From NCBI RefSeq assembly GCF_026012395.1, contig NZ_BRZA01000001.1:496001-560000 (forward strand): DNA of 64,000 nt. The letters are read 5' to 3'. The position numbers were made by a program, and so were the translations under genes. Of the stretch, positions 27,465 to 38,055 are shown piece after piece. Numbering within the stretch: the first letter of the stretch is position 1; every line of letters begins with the position of its first letter. This DNA is from Lysinibacillus piscis. Lineage in GTDB: Bacteria; Bacillota; Bacilli; Bacillales_A; Planococcaceae. The notes below the pieces were generated by a model that saw only the letters and a program-made list of their open reading frames with translations, was not told the DNA's origin and searched no databases.

Positions 27465-28009
27465 TCGTTCAGCGCCTCCACGATAATATTATGGTTTGTA
27501 AATACACAAATTTCTGCCGCTGTTGTTAACGCAGCCTCTGCAATTTCACGAGCAGACATTGTATCACCTGCATATTTCTTCAAAGCACGACCAGCAGATA
27601 AAGCAAAATTGCCACCTGAGCCAATCGCTAGAATACCATCGTCTGGCTCAATGACTTCACCTGTACCAGATACGAGTAGTAATGTGCTTTTATCCATTAC
27701 AAGTAACATCGCTTCTAATTGACGAAGCATTTTATCTCCACGCCACTGCTTTGCCACTTCAACAGCTGCTCGTTGTAGATTGCCATTAAATTCATTCAAT
27801 TTGCCTTCAAACATTTCAAAAAGTGTAAAAGCATCTGCCACTGAACCTGCAAAGCCCGCAAGCACCTGCCCATTAAATAGACGTCTGACCTTTCTAGCCG
27901 TTCCCTTCATCACAACTGCATTGCCTAAGGTTACTTGACCATCACCAGCCATTGCGCAACCTCCATTATGATGAATTGCAAATATCGTTGTTGCATGAAT
28001 TTGACCCAT
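27461..28009 (-). CDS. clpQ: Peptidase subunit of the ClpYQ (HslUV) protease
   Basis: Proteasome-like N-terminal-nucleophile peptidase. The catalytic core motifs [22 protein letters not shown] and [12 protein letters not shown] are conserved. 182 aa. The N-terminus reads [13 protein letters not shown]. subtilis ClpQ exposes Ser2 (MSSFHATT) as nucleophile; here residue 2 is Gly, so Thr7 after a six-residue propeptide is the likely nucleophile, as in E. coli HslV. ATG 28009 has GAGGAAGACGA upstream, and no shorter start is present. Confidence 0.96.
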   Translation of the reverse strand: MGQIHATTIFAIHHNGGCAMAGDGQVTLGNAVVMKGTARKVRRLFNGQVLAGFAGSVADAFTLFEMFEGKLNEFNGNLQRAAVEVAKQWRGDKMLRQLEAMLLVMDKSTLLLVSGTGEVIEPDDGILAIGSGGNFALSAGRALKKYAGDTMSAREIAEAALTTAAEICVFTNHNIIVEALNE

Positions 28010-28030
28010 TCGTCTTCCTCCTTAGCCCTA

Positions 28031-28930
28031 TTATGCCCTTGGATGAGCATTCATATATGTTTGGCGAAGATGTTCTTTTGTGACATGTGTGTAAACTTGT
28101 GTTGAAGATAAATGTGTGTGCCCTAATAATTCTTGTACGGTACGCAAATCCGCTCCATTGTTCAATAAATGTGTCGCAAATGTATGACGTAACATATGTG
28201 GATATATTTTCGTATGAAGGGATGCTTTGTTAATCATCTCAGTCAAAATATGACGCACACCTCTAGCCGTAAGTTCCCCACCTCTCATATTCACAAAGAG
28301 TTGCTGATGCTGTGTTTTTTTCATGAATTGGGGTCTAGCCTGCTCTATGTAATTTTGCAAAGCTATATGCGCAAATTGACCAAATGGTACGATACGCTCT
28401 TTACGACCTTTGCCCATTACACGTACTACGGAGTAGTTAAAATCGATATCCTCTAATTGAATCGCTGTCAGCTCACTTACACGAATGCCTGTTGCATAAA
28501 GTAGCTCCACAATCGCCATATTGCGTATTGATTTATAATCATGCCCTTCATTTGCTACAAATAACTGTGTTAATTCTTCTTCATAGAAAAAATGAGGTAA
28601 CCGACTTTCTTTTTTAGGATGATAAAGTGAGCGAAACGCACTATCATCTATGCCATACTGTCTATTAAGAAAGCGAAAAAAGGAGCGAATCGCAGAAATT
28701 TTTCTGGAAACAGATGCTCTAGCTCTTTTTTCATCATACAATTTTGTTACATAAAGACGTGCATGTATATATTCAACCGTTGCTAAATCTTGAATACCTT
28801 CTGCTGCCATAAAGGATAAAAAATGAAGTAAGTCACTTTCGTATTCACGCACTGTATGAATAGAGAAGTTTTTTTCAACTTGAATGTACAGCATAAACTG
28901 TTCAAGTGCATTTTGTGACGAAACGAGCAT
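28031..28930 (-). CDS. xerC: Tyrosine recombinase XerC (CodV)
   Basis: Resolves chromosome dimers at dif together with a partner recombinase. N-terminal SAM-like core-binding domain (residues 1-95), then the catalytic domain with the first Arg in ATGIRVSEL, the HxxR motif in HMLRHTFATHLL, GHTHLSSTQ, and the nucleophile Tyr in VYTHV. 299 aa from ATG 28930, with GGTGGTGA 8 bases upstream; the frame is open to TTG 28948 without a ribosome site. First gene of the codY operon, as in B. subtilis. The 215 bases upstream hold the trmFO terminator and AT-rich DNA with only weak promoter candidates. Confidence 0.95.
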   Translation of the reverse strand: MLVSSQNALEQFMLYIQVEKNFSIHTVREYESDLLHFLSFMAAEGIQDLATVEYIHARLYVTKLYDEKRARASVSRKISAIRSFFRFLNRQYGIDDSAFRSLYHPKKESRLPHFFYEEELTQLFVANEGHDYKSIRNMAIVELLYATGIRVSELTAIQLEDIDFNYSVVRVMGKGRKERIVPFGQFAHIALQNYIEQARPQFMKKTQHQQLFVNMRGGELTARGVRHILTEMINKASLHTKIYPHMLRHTFATHLLNNGADLRTVQELLGHTHLSSTQVYTHVTKEHLRQTYMNAHPRA

Positions 28931-29103
28931 TAACAGATTCACCACCAAAGAAAGAATGATTATCGCTAATTCTGTTCTTATTACTGAACATACATATTGA
29001 CACTATACTTATTTCCTTCATATAGCAAGTGCAAATCATTAAATTTTTAGAAAATACTTATAGAAAGAAACAAATCGTGCATAAACAAGCGATTTCAACA
29101 CAT

Positions 29104-29139
29104 AAAGCCTCTAAAAGTATAACAACTTTTAGAGGCTTT
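29104..29139 (-). terminator. Terminator after trmFO
   Basis: 14-bp perfect stem (AAAGCCTCTAAAAG and complement) with an 8-base loop, 7 bases after the trmFO stop. It has T-runs on both sides, so it could work in both directions. Confidence 0.8.
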
Positions 29140-29145
29140 TGGCAA

Positions 29146-30459
29146 TCAAATTGTTTGTGAATTCACAAAATTACGAATTGTGTCCATTGCACGTGTAGCA
29201 TGCATTTCGGCACGTTCTGGTTTAGAACGGCGACCTGGTGGTAGTTCAGGGAAAATACCAAAGTTGACATTCATTGGTTGGAAGTTTTTCGCTTGCGCTT
29301 CGGTAATATAACGAGCCATGCTACCTAGCGCTGTTTCAAATGGGAAAATAATTGGCTCTTGTCCTAATGCTAGACGAGCTGCATTAATCCCAGCAATCAA
29401 ACCACTTCCTGCTGATTCCACATAACCTTCTACACCTGTCATTTGACCTGCGAAGAAAATATTTTTGCGTTCACGTAATTGATACGTTTTTTCTAATACT
29501 TTTGGTGAATTAATAAACGTATTACGGTGCATAACACCATAGCGTACGATTTCTACATTTTCTAAGCCAGGAATTAGTTGGAGTACTTCTTTTTGTGGTC
29601 CCCATTTTAAGTGTGTTTGGAAACCAACGATATTGTACAGTGTTCCAGCTGCATCATCTTGACGAAGCTGTACAACTGCATATGGACGTTTGCCTGTTTT
29701 CGGATCTTCAAGACCAACTGGTTTCATCGGTCCAAACAGCATCGTCTTTTCACCTCGACCTGCCATCACTTCAATTGGCATACAGCCTTCAAAATAAATT
29801 TCTTTTTCAAATTCTTTTAATGGCACCACTTCTGCCTCTAATAATGCTTGGCGGAAACGGTCAAATTCTTCTTTTGTCATAGGACAGTTTAAATAGGCCG
29901 CTTCACCTTTATCATAACGAGATTTCAAATAAACTTTGTCCATGTCAATGCTATCTTTTTCGATAATTGGAGCAGCTGCATCATAGAAATACAAATAATC
30001 TAACCCTGTTAAACCTTGGATTTTTTCTGCTAAAGCCTTTGTTGTTAAAGGTCCTGTTGCAATAACTGTGATGCCCTCTGGAATCTCTGTTACTTCCTCA
30101 TGAATAACTTCTACCAGTGGATGATTTTTCACTGCCTCTGTTACATAGCCAGCAAATTCATGACGGTCTACAGCTAATGCACCACCTGCTGGTACAGAGC
30201 ACGCATCCGCTGCCTTCATAATGACAGAATCTAAGAGACGCATTTCTTCTTTAATTACGCCTACCGCATTCGTTAATCCATTGGCACGCAATGAGTTGGA
30301 GCATACTAATTCTGCAAATTTATCTGTATGATGGGCAGGTGTTTGCTTTACTGGGCGCATTTCATAAAGTCTCACTTTTATCCCACGCTTTGCAATCTGC
30401 CAAGCAGCTTCACTACCAGCAAGACCTGCACCAATTACATTTACTATTTGTTCAGTCAT
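29146..30459 (-). CDS. trmFO: tRNA (uracil-54 C5) methyltransferase TrmFO
   Basis: Folate- and FAD-dependent enzyme that makes ribothymidine at tRNA position 54. N-terminal dinucleotide-binding motif [13 protein letters not shown] at residues 8-20, the conserved [17 protein letters not shown] stretch with the catalytic-site cysteine, and the C-terminal [16 protein letters not shown]. 437 aa, normal. It follows topA after 18 bases and ends at a strong terminator, so topA-trmFO are probably one unit. Confidence 0.98.
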   Translation of the reverse strand: MTEQIVNVIGAGLAGSEAAWQIAKRGIKVRLYEMRPVKQTPAHHTDKFAELVCSNSLRANGLTNAVGVIKEEMRLLDSVIMKAADACSVPAGGALAVDRHEFAGYVTEAVKNHPLVEVIHEEVTEIPEGITVIATGPLTTKALAEKIQGLTGLDYLYFYDAAAPIIEKDSIDMDKVYLKSRYDKGEAAYLNCPMTKEEFDRFRQALLEAEVVPLKEFEKEIYFEGCMPIEVMAGRGEKTMLFGPMKPVGLEDPKTGKRPYAVVQLRQDDAAGTLYNIVGFQTHLKWGPQKEVLQLIPGLENVEIVRYGVMHRNTFINSPKVLEKTYQLRERKNIFFAGQMTGVEGYVESAGSGLIAGINAARLALGQEPIIFPFETALGSMARYITEAQAKNFQPMNVNFGIFPELPPGRRSKPERAEMHATRAMDTIRNFVNSQTI

Positions 30460-30477
30460 CTTCTTACCATCTTTCTA

Positions 30478-32556
30478 TCATTGGCTTGGTGTTTCTTCAT
30501 AGTCACATTTCGTACATTGAATTTGTACACCTTTTTTAATTTTCTTCTCTACTAATAATGCACTACATTTTGGACATGGTCTACTAATTGGCTTGTCCCA
30601 TGATACAAACTCGCACTCTGGATATTGATTACAGCCATAAAATAAACGCTTTGTTTTACTTTTACGTTCAACAATCTCACCTGTTTCACAAGATGGACAT
30701 TTAACACCAATCAGCTTCATAATCGCTTTTGTATTGCGACAATCTGGGAAATTAGAGCATGCCATAAATTTGCCGTATCTACCCAATTTAAAGACCATTG
30801 GCGAGCCACATAATTCGCAATCTTCACCAGCAGGCTCATCTTTAATCACGACTTTTTCCATTGCTTCATCAGCATGTTTAACATGCACTTCAAAGTCCTG
30901 ATAAAACGCATCTACAATGTCCACCCATTGGCGTTGTCCCTCTTCAATCTCATCTAAATCATGCTCCATTTTCGCTGTAAATTCAACATTTACAATATCA
31001 GGAAAAAATTCAAGAACGAGCTGATGAACAATTTCGCCTAACTCTGTAGGCATAAATCGCTTCGCATCTAAGACAACATAACCACGGCGCTGTATTGTAT
31101 CGAGGGTCGGTGCATATGTGGATGGACGCCCTATCCCTAACTCTTCCATCGTTTTAACAAGGCGTGCCTCTGAATAACGTGGTGGTGGCTGTGTAAAATG
31201 TTGCTTCGGCTCAATTGCAAGAGATTGCACTTTATCGCCAATTTCCATTTCTGGTAAGAGCTTTGTCGTTTCCTCTGCTTGGTCATCTGTACCTTCAATA
31301 TACACTTTCATAAAGCCTGCAAATTTGACATGTGAACCATTCGCACGGAATAAGACGTCGCCATGTTGAAGATCAACTGCCACCGTATCTAAAATAGCTG
31401 GTGCCATTTGGCTTGCAACAAAACGGTCCCAAATTAAGCGATATAAGCGTAATTGATCGCGACTAAGCACTGCCTTTAATTCATCTGGTGTACGCATCGT
31501 GCTTGTTGGGCGGATCGCTTCATGAGCATCTTGTGCGCCCGCTGCTTTTTTTACTGCTTTGTCTGCTGTCGCAATGTATTCCTTACCATATTTCGATTCA
31601 ATATAGCTCATTACTTCTGTTTTAGCTGTATCTGAAATACGTGTTGAATCAGTACGCATATAGGTGATTAACCCAACAGTACCTTCCTTTTTCCCGATGT
31701 CGATTCCCTCATATAATTGTTGGGCAAGCATCATTGTTTTTTTCGCACGGAAGTTTAATTTACGTGCTGCCTCTTGTTGTAAAGAGGATGTTGTAAAGGC
31801 TGGCGCTGTATTACGTTTACGTTCTTTTTTCGATACATTGACAACATTGAATGTTGAATTTTTTACATTTTTTAAAATAGCCTTTACTTGCTCTTCATTC
31901 GTCAATTTAATTTTTTCTGAGCCATTGCCATAATAAAGAGCATCGAATGTTTTTTTACCTTTTTCAAATGCGCCTTCAATTGTCCAATATTCTTCAGGTT
32001 GGAAATTTTTAATTTCGTTTTCACGATCAATAATTAAACGTAAGGCTACTGATTGAACACGTCCTGCAGATAAACCCTTTTTTACTTTTTTCCATAAAAT
32101 TGGACTAATATTATAGCCTACAAGTCTGTCTACGATACGTCTTGTTTGCTGTGCATCGACTAAATCCATATTGATTGGACGTGGATGCTTAAAGGATTCA
32201 ATAATTGCATCTTTTGTAATTTCATTAAACACAACACGGCAATCCGATTGTATGTCAATGTTTAAGGCTGTTGCTAAATGCCAGGCAATTGCTTCCCCTT
32301 CACGATCGGGATCGGCTGCTAGAAAGACTTTTTTTACTTTTTTAGCTGCTGTCTTTAGCTCCTGTAAAACAGGGCCTTTTCCACGAATGGTAATATATTT
32401 AGGTTCATAATTATTTTCCGTATTTACGCCCATTTGACTACGTGGAAGGTCACGAACATGTCCTATCGATGCCTTCACTTTATATTTTTTCCCTAAATAA
32501 CGCTCAATTGTTTTTGCTTTTGCTGGTGATTCTACAATCACTAAATAATCCGCCAT
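30478..32556 (-). CDS. topA: DNA topoisomerase I
   Basis: Type IA enzyme that relaxes negative supercoils. TOPRIM domain at the N-terminus ([18 protein letters not shown], then [13 protein letters not shown]), active-site tyrosine in [12 protein letters not shown], and GRPSTYAPT. The C-terminus has three four-cysteine zinc ribbons (about residues 577-604, 620-650 and 660-687). 692 aa, as in B. subtilis. GGGGG lies about 10 bases before the ATG. The 93-base gap to dprA has weak TTGCAA-based promoter candidates but nothing decisive. Confidence 0.98.
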   Translation of the reverse strand: MADYLVIVESPAKAKTIERYLGKKYKVKASIGHVRDLPRSQMGVNTENNYEPKYITIRGKGPVLQELKTAAKKVKKVFLAADPDREGEAIAWHLATALNIDIQSDCRVVFNEITKDAIIESFKHPRPINMDLVDAQQTRRIVDRLVGYNISPILWKKVKKGLSAGRVQSVALRLIIDRENEIKNFQPEEYWTIEGAFEKGKKTFDALYYGNGSEKIKLTNEEQVKAILKNVKNSTFNVVNVSKKERKRNTAPAFTTSSLQQEAARKLNFRAKKTMMLAQQLYEGIDIGKKEGTVGLITYMRTDSTRISDTAKTEVMSYIESKYGKEYIATADKAVKKAAGAQDAHEAIRPTSTMRTPDELKAVLSRDQLRLYRLIWDRFVASQMAPAILDTVAVDLQHGDVLFRANGSHVKFAGFMKVYIEGTDDQAEETTKLLPEMEIGDKVQSLAIEPKQHFTQPPPRYSEARLVKTMEELGIGRPSTYAPTLDTIQRRGYVVLDAKRFMPTELGEIVHQLVLEFFPDIVNVEFTAKMEHDLDEIEEGQRQWVDIVDAFYQDFEVHVKHADEAMEKVVIKDEPAGEDCELCGSPMVFKLGRYGKFMACSNFPDCRNTKAIMKLIGVKCPSCETGEIVERKSKTKRLFYGCNQYPECEFVSWDKPISRPCPKCSALLVEKKIKKGVQIQCTKCDYEETPSQ

Positions 32557-32649
32557 CTATTTTTCCCCCTTAGCGAGAGGTATACTACTTATTTTTTAAG
32601 TTACCTGTTGCAAAATGTATAACAGATTTTAAGATATTGCAACTTTTTT

Positions 32650-33537
32650 TCAAATTTTGTTTAAAAAGAGAGCAAGTGTTTCAACGATTTGGTGACCATT
32701 CAACACAGGAATCGCCCCTTCTGTTAGTAAATAATTCGTCCCTTTTGACTGCTCTGCATCAATCGGACCTGGTACAACAAATACATCTTTTCCTTGTTCT
32801 AATGCACATTCCATTGTAATCATCGTACCACTTTTAAGCGCCGCTTCTGTGACGACAACAGCTTTCGACAAACCACTAATAATACGATTTCGCATCGGAA
32901 AATGCCATTTTTCAGGTTTCATATATGGTGGGTATTCAGTCACCAGTAACTGATGATGTGCCATATACTCAGCCAATGCTCGATTTTCAGCTGGATAGCA
33001 ATGATTAAATCCATGTCCAAGCACCGCAATCGTTTGTCCACCTATGTCAACTGTTGTTTGATGAGCTATTGTATCAGCCCCTTTTGCAAGCCCGCTGACG
33101 ACCGTATAACCATGCTGAACAAGTGGAGGGACAATAAGGTTCATCGCTGTTTTTGTATAGTCTGTCGCCTTTCTAGAACCGATAATAGCAATGTGCTGCT
33201 CAGATGCCAATAAAGATTGTTGACCTCTCACATACAATACAGTAGGTGGGTTAACTATTTCAAATAATTGCGCTGGATAAAGTGGGTGATTAAAAGGAAT
33301 AGGCATAATATTTGCTTGTTCATAAGCCTCTTCAAAGGGAGTAGTCAATAGTGAACGAAACGCTTGCGATAAATGTACAGCTTTAGCTATGGGGATTTGT
33401 AATACTTGTGCCATTTTAGAAGGCGGTAGTTCTTCCAAACAACTTAATAAATCAATGGGGAATAGTAGTTGTTTGAATTTTTGAAGTGGTAGTGGATAAA
33501 GATAGTGGAAAGCGAGTATTCTTTGTGTGTCAATCAT
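32650..33537 (-). CDS. dprA: DNA processing protein DprA
   Basis: Loads RecA on incoming single-stranded DNA during natural transformation. The Rossmann-like fold shows GSRKATDYTK, SGLAKGADTIAHQ, and the C-terminal VPGPIDAEQSKGTNYLLTEGA. 295 aa, close to B. subtilis DprA (297). The N-terminal ~90 residues are the less conserved SAM-like region. It lies between sucD and topA, as in Bacillus. Confidence 0.96.
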   Translation of the reverse strand: MIDTQRILAFHYLYPLPLQKFKQLLFPIDLLSCLEELPPSKMAQVLQIPIAKAVHLSQAFRSLLTTPFEEAYEQANIMPIPFNHPLYPAQLFEIVNPPTVLYVRGQQSLLASEQHIAIIGSRKATDYTKTAMNLIVPPLVQHGYTVVSGLAKGADTIAHQTTVDIGGQTIAVLGHGFNHCYPAENRALAEYMAHHQLLVTEYPPYMKPEKWHFPMRNRIISGLSKAVVVTEAALKSGTMITMECALEQGKDVFVVPGPIDAEQSKGTNYLLTEGAIPVLNGHQIVETLALFLNKI

Positions 33538-33601
33538 TTAAAAACCTCCTTCATTAAAAATAGAAGAGCAATGATATGACCGCATATTGATTGAAATAGA
33601 A

Positions 33602-33631
33602 AAAGATGTAGCTACAATGAGCTACATCTTT
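33602..33631 (-). terminator. Terminator after sucD
   Basis: 12-bp perfect stem (AAAGATGTAGCT and complement), 6-base loop, followed on the minus strand by TTCTATTTC. It starts 4-5 bases after the sucD stop. Confidence 0.85.
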
Positions 33632-33635
33632 CATT

Positions 33636-34538
33636 TTAGTGTGTTTTACACTGTTCGTATAGACCTTTTTCTTTAATTACTTTAATTAATGTTTCACCAA
33701 TCACAGATGGTGTTGCTGCTACTTCGATACCAGCTGCATTCATTGCTTTAATCTTTTCAGCCGCTGTACCTTTACCACCTGAAATGATAGCACCAGCATG
33801 TCCCATACGCTTGCCTGGAGGTGCTGTTTGTCCACCGATAAAGCCAACTACAGGTTTTGTCATGTTTGCTTGAATCCATGCTGCAGCTTCTTCCTCTGCT
33901 GTACCACCGATTTCACCAATCATAACTACTGCATACGTTTCTGGGTCATTGTTAAATGCTTCTAATACATCGATAAAGTTTGTACCATTTACTGGATCTC
34001 CACCAATACCAACAGCAGTCGACTGACCAATACCAGCTTGTGTTAATTGGTGTACCGCTTCATATGTTAATGTACCAGAACGAGAAACTACGCCAACATG
34101 TCCTTTTGTATGGATGTAACCTGGCATGATACCAATTTTACATTCGTCAGATGTAATAACACCTGGGCAGTTTGGACCTACTAAACGAGTCTTTTTGCCT
34201 TCCATGTAGCGTTTTACCTTTACCATATCAAGAACAGGAATATGCTCTGTAATACAGATTGCTAATTCTAATTCAGCGTCAACAGCCTCTAGAATAGCAT
34301 CTGCTGCAAATGGCGCAGGTACGTAGATAACAGATGCTGTTGCGCCTGTTGCCGCTACAGCTTCTGATACAGTATTAAATACAGGTACGCCTTCAACTTC
34401 AAGACCGCCTTTACCTGGAGTTACCCCTGCTACAATTTTCGTACCATACTCAAGCATTTGTTTTGTATGGAATAGCGCTGTTCCGCCTGTAATCCCTTGT
34501 ACAATTACTTTTGTATCTTTATTAATAAATACAGCCAT
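33636..34538 (-). CDS. sucD: Succinyl-CoA synthetase alpha subunit
   Basis: TCA-cycle ligase that makes ATP or GTP from succinyl-CoA. CoA-binding Rossmann domain at residues 1-120 ([16 protein letters not shown]) and ligase domain with the phospho-histidine at residue 247 ([14 protein letters not shown]). 300 aa, normal. It starts 20 bases after sucC and ends at a strong terminator; sucCD form a two-gene operon. Confidence 0.99.
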   Translation of the reverse strand: MAVFINKDTKVIVQGITGGTALFHTKQMLEYGTKIVAGVTPGKGGLEVEGVPVFNTVSEAVAATGATASVIYVPAPFAADAILEAVDAELELAICITEHIPVLDMVKVKRYMEGKKTRLVGPNCPGVITSDECKIGIMPGYIHTKGHVGVVSRSGTLTYEAVHQLTQAGIGQSTAVGIGGDPVNGTNFIDVLEAFNNDPETYAVVMIGEIGGTAEEEAAAWIQANMTKPVVGFIGGQTAPPGKRMGHAGAIISGGKGTAAEKIKAMNAAGIEVAATPSVIGETLIKVIKEKGLYEQCKTH

Positions 34539-34558
34539 TGTTGTTCTCCCTGCCTTCC

Positions 34559-35719
34559 TTAGCCTACTAGTCCCACAATTTTTTGTGCACCGTCAGCCAT
34601 TGAATCAGCTGCAACGATGTCTAAACCAGATGTATTTAAAATTTCTTTCCCAAGATCTACGTTTGTACCTTCTAAACGAACTACTAATGGTACAGCTAGT
34701 CCAACTTCTTTCGCTGCTGTTACAACACCTTCAGCGATAACGTCACATTTCATAATACCACCGAAAATGTTAACGAAGATACCTTTTACGTTTGGATCAG
34801 AAAGAATAATTTTGAACGCTTCTGTTACTTTCTCAGCAGTTGCACCGCCCCCAACATCAAGGAAGTTAGCCGGGCTGCCGCCGTAGTAGCTAATTGTGTC
34901 CATTGTAGCCATAGCAAGACCAGCACCATTTACCATACAGCCAATGTTGCCATCTAAAGAGATATAGCTAAGGTCATATTTTGATGCTTCGATTTCTTTT
35001 GCATCTTCTTCGTCAAAATCACGTAATTCTACGATGTCTTTATGACGGTATAATGCGTTTGCATCAAAATTGAATTTAGCATCTAATGCCATTACATCAC
35101 CTTGTCCAGTTACAACAAGTGGGTTAATTTCAACGATAGATGCATCTTTATCAACAAATGCTTGATATAAACCTAGCATTAATTTAACCGCTTTGTTCAC
35201 TAGATTTGCTGGAATGTTCATGTTGAAAGCCATACGACGTGCTTGGAAGCCTGTTAAACCAACAACAGGATCTACCACTTCTTTGAAGATTTTTTCAGGA
35301 TTTGTTTCTGCTACCTCTTCAATGTCCATACCGCCTTCTTCTGAACCCATCATCGTTACACGAGATGTTGCGCGGTCTAATACTAAACTTAAGTAGTATT
35401 CCTTTTGAATATCAGAGCCCTCTTCAATATATAGGCGCTTTACTTCTTTCCCTTCAGGACCTGTTTGATGAGTTACTAAGATTTTTCCTAATAATTCCTT
35501 TGCGTATGTACGCACTTCCTCAAGGTTTTTAGCGATTTTAACGCCACCTGCTTTACCACGGCCACCTGCGTGAATTTGAGCTTTTACTACAGTCACAGCT
35601 GTATTAAGCTCCTTCGCTACTTTCACTGCCTCTTCAGGAGAGAAAGCAACTTTCCCGTTTGGTACAGCAACTCCATATTGTCTTAGGATCTCTTTCCCTT
35701 GATATTCATGGATATTCAT
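34559..35719 (-). CDS. sucC: Succinyl-CoA synthetase beta subunit
   Basis: ATP-grasp subunit that binds nucleotide and succinate. The N-terminus [29 protein letters not shown] and the C-terminal [13 protein letters not shown] are family signatures. I choose ATG 35719 (386 aa), with GGGAGG 7 bases upstream; the frame remains open 28 codons further but that part is not conserved and overlaps the promoter. Confidence 0.98.
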   Translation of the reverse strand: MNIHEYQGKEILRQYGVAVPNGKVAFSPEEAVKVAKELNTAVTVVKAQIHAGGRGKAGGVKIAKNLEEVRTYAKELLGKILVTHQTGPEGKEVKRLYIEEGSDIQKEYYLSLVLDRATSRVTMMGSEEGGMDIEEVAETNPEKIFKEVVDPVVGLTGFQARRMAFNMNIPANLVNKAVKLMLGLYQAFVDKDASIVEINPLVVTGQGDVMALDAKFNFDANALYRHKDIVELRDFDEEDAKEIEASKYDLSYISLDGNIGCMVNGAGLAMATMDTISYYGGSPANFLDVGGGATAEKVTEAFKIILSDPNVKGIFVNIFGGIMKCDVIAEGVVTAAKEVGLAVPLVVRLEGTNVDLGKEILNTSGLDIVAADSMADGAQKIVGLVG

Positions 35720-35771
35720 AATACATCCTCCCATCAAACATTTACATAAAATTGTTTTCCTAACATAGACT

Positions 35772-35800
35772 ATTCTAACGAAAGACACGAATAATGTCCA
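35772..35800 (-). promoter_or_regulatory. Sigma-A promoter of sucCD
   Basis: TGGACA (35800-35795), 17-base spacer, TAGAAT (35777-35772); each hexamer has five of six consensus bases. The start would be near 35765, about 45 bases before sucC. Confidence 0.7.
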
Positions 35801-35849
35801 CACTTTGTCTTTTATTCACACTTTACTTTTTATCTTAGGATTTATTGTA

Positions 35850-36149
35850 CTAAAACAGTGTATTTTGACGTTTTTGTGCATGTTGTTGATCTAAACGATA
35901 AATAAAAGCAAATACTTCCGCTACTGCTTGATATAATTCTTCTGGAATCGACTCATTCAAATCAAGTTGACCAAGTAATTGCACAAGATTGGGATCTTCA
36001 TAAATCGGCACATTATGCTCACTTGCACGCTCCAATATCGTCTCAGCAATTTTCCCTTTTCCTTTAGCAATAACAGTTGGACTATCAACACTCCCCATTT
36101 TATAACTAAGGGCAATGGCTTCTTTTCGGATAAATTTTTCTTCACTCAT
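35850..36149 (-). CDS. ylqH: Orphan FlhB C-terminal-domain homologue (YlqH)
   Basis: A 99-residue soluble protein that aligns along its whole length with the cytoplasmic C-terminal domain of FlhB (EAIALSYK, PTVIAKGKG, ESIPEELYQAVAEVFAFIYRLD). It lacks membrane segments and lacks the NPTH autocleavage motif, so it corresponds to the already-cleaved CC fragment. Similar small proteins (FlhX) in epsilon-proteobacteria can replace the cleaved FlhB fragment. The ATG overlaps the stop of the upstream FliK-like gene as ATGA, so the two are translated together. Not required for export as far as known; role in Bacillaceae unproven. Confidence 0.9.
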   Translation of the reverse strand: MSEEKFIRKEAIALSYKMGSVDSPTVIAKGKGKIAETILERASEHNVPIYEDPNLVQLLGQLDLNESIPEELYQAVAEVFAFIYRLDQQHAQKRQNTLF

Positions 36150-38038
36150 ATACGGAAGTCCACCCCGTTATGTTCAGTCTCCTGTTCTACTACAGCTTGT
36201 TTTTCGAGCTGTGGTTTGTCGAATTGTTTAATAAAGACACCTGACAACTGATATTCTTTTTCTGCTAACCCTGCTTTCAGAGCCAATTTTAATGGTTCTG
36301 CTAATGGTAAAATATCGTCATTTTCATTAAATACTGTCACTGTAACAACACGATTTTGTACCTGCATATCGACTACTGTCTCCTGCATGGACATCATTTG
36401 CAAATAAAATAGTATTCTCGCATAACTAGCATCAATTTTACCATCTTCTTTCATCCGGCCATTCCATTGCAATGTCGCATCCATTTTTTTACCGAAAAAT
36501 TCTAAAGGTACTTGCATAATCAATTGATGCTGATGTCCATTTTCACCTGAAGTTAACTGCATACCATTCATGCGTACAAGCAATGCTTCTGCAGCGTCCT
36601 TTAATTGTGGTGTTAACTGGGCTTCCTGTAACAACGTATGCAGCTGTGGCTTTAGCTGTTGTGCGACTGCCTGTAAATCCGATGACTTATCTGCAAGGGC
36701 TGCCTCATAGCTAATCCCTAAATGTTTTAATACCGTTTTTAATGCATGTTCCATCGCCTTACTATCCATCGAATTTTGAACATGTGCATCTGCCTGTGTC
36801 AATAATTGCTGAAGCATTGGTTGAGACGATTCTACACTATTTTTGACAACCGCACGCATCACCATGTCACTTTGCTGTGATGTCACAGCTTCTTGTTTGA
36901 GCAAGGACAATAAATGCTCCTTCACGGATAAAGCATTAGCATCCTGTGTAAATAAGCGATTATTCATATTTTGAGCAAACATATTCGTCAATAATTCTTG
37001 TGTTTGCTTTGCGAAAATAGTTAATGTTTGCTTTGTAGCAGGAAGCTGGCTAAAACGATCAATTAATTGCTGGACTTGTTGTTTTTGATCATTTGTTAAT
37101 AATCCTTGATTGGCTGTCCATGCTTTTAATTGCTCTATTAGCTGTTTTGCATTGTCAGGCTGTGTTGCTAAAATGTTTTGGATTACCTGTCCTGCCTGCT
37201 GTGGTAAGACAGACTGATTTTGTCGCCCTTCACTTAGCATAGACCAATTTTGCAATGTTGCCTGTTGTGGCAATGCACCCGCTTCCTTTAACAATGCGAG
37301 CGCCTGCAATTTATCACTAATAGGAGCATTATTGCTTGTTAGTAGCTGTACGGCACGTGCCACTACTAAACTACCTGTCTCTGCTTCAAAAGGTTTGGCA
37401 ATTGTTTGAATTTGCTGTAATAAATTTTGCTTCATGCTTTCAGACAAAGCCTTATCTTGCAATAAAAGCTGTGCAAATGTATCCATCACCGCCGTCATGC
37501 CAGATGTTTTTTGCCCGCTTAATAATGCTTGAAAAACATCATTGGTCATTGGCATTTTTAACTCGACCATTTTTTGAATAACTTGCAAGGCATCTGCTTT
37601 TGATATGCCTTCTGGTAACGCTTTTAGCCATAGCTCTGCTTGTACAAGCTGTTCTTTAGAAATCGGTAATTGCTCTTTCATAAAATGGCTAAGAAGCTGT
37701 TGCATTTCTGTTGTCTTCGGCAAGTTCATCGACTCAAGTAATTGATTCATCTGCTGCGTTGGTGATGTAGTCTGTGCCATTGGACCTGTTACAACCTTTA
37801 ATTCAGTTTGTGGGCTTGTTCCTGTCACTTGGAAAAAATGCGCGTCACCTGCTTTTAAGGGCGCTTCCAACTTCGCCACAAATTTTTGATTTCCTACTTG
37901 TACCTCTGCCATTTGATCAGGATATAGTTGTTTGATTGTTCCATGAAATACTTGCCCTTGCTTTAGTGCAAGTGGTTGACTTGCAGACGTCGCTGCTGCC
38001 GATTGCATTTGAATTGGATTAAAAGAAGTTGTTGCCAT
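36146..38038 (-). CDS. ylqG: FliK-like protein with C-terminal hook-length-type domain (YlqG)
   Basis: 630-residue, Gln-, Leu- and Ala-rich protein with no membrane segment or signal peptide. About residues 1-95 may be a small beta domain (GQVFHGTIKQLYPDQMAEVQVG). Residues 100-480 are variable and helical. The C-terminal region at about 495-590 (LEFFGKKMDATLQWNGRMKEDGKI, VVTVTVFNEND) resembles the FliK Flg_hook domain. It is coupled to the FlhB-C homologue downstream, echoing the FliK-FlhB partnership. ATG 38038 has GGAG 8 bases upstream. Family function is not established; the FliK likeness is moderate. Confidence 0.82.
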   Translation of the reverse strand: MATTSFNPIQMQSAAATSASQPLALKQGQVFHGTIKQLYPDQMAEVQVGNQKFVAKLEAPLKAGDAHFFQVTGTSPQTELKVVTGPMAQTTSPTQQMNQLLESMNLPKTTEMQQLLSHFMKEQLPISKEQLVQAELWLKALPEGISKADALQVIQKMVELKMPMTNDVFQALLSGQKTSGMTAVMDTFAQLLLQDKALSESMKQNLLQQIQTIAKPFEAETGSLVVARAVQLLTSNNAPISDKLQALALLKEAGALPQQATLQNWSMLSEGRQNQSVLPQQAGQVIQNILATQPDNAKQLIEQLKAWTANQGLLTNDQKQQVQQLIDRFSQLPATKQTLTIFAKQTQELLTNMFAQNMNNRLFTQDANALSVKEHLLSLLKQEAVTSQQSDMVMRAVVKNSVESSQPMLQQLLTQADAHVQNSMDSKAMEHALKTVLKHLGISYEAALADKSSDLQAVAQQLKPQLHTLLQEAQLTPQLKDAAEALLVRMNGMQLTSGENGHQHQLIMQVPLEFFGKKMDATLQWNGRMKEDGKIDASYARILFYLQMMSMQETVVDMQVQNRVVTVTVFNENDDILPLAEPLKLALKAGLAEKEYQLSGVFIKQFDKPQLEKQAVVEQETEHNGVDFRI

Positions 38039-38055
38039 GTTGAATGCTCCTTTCG

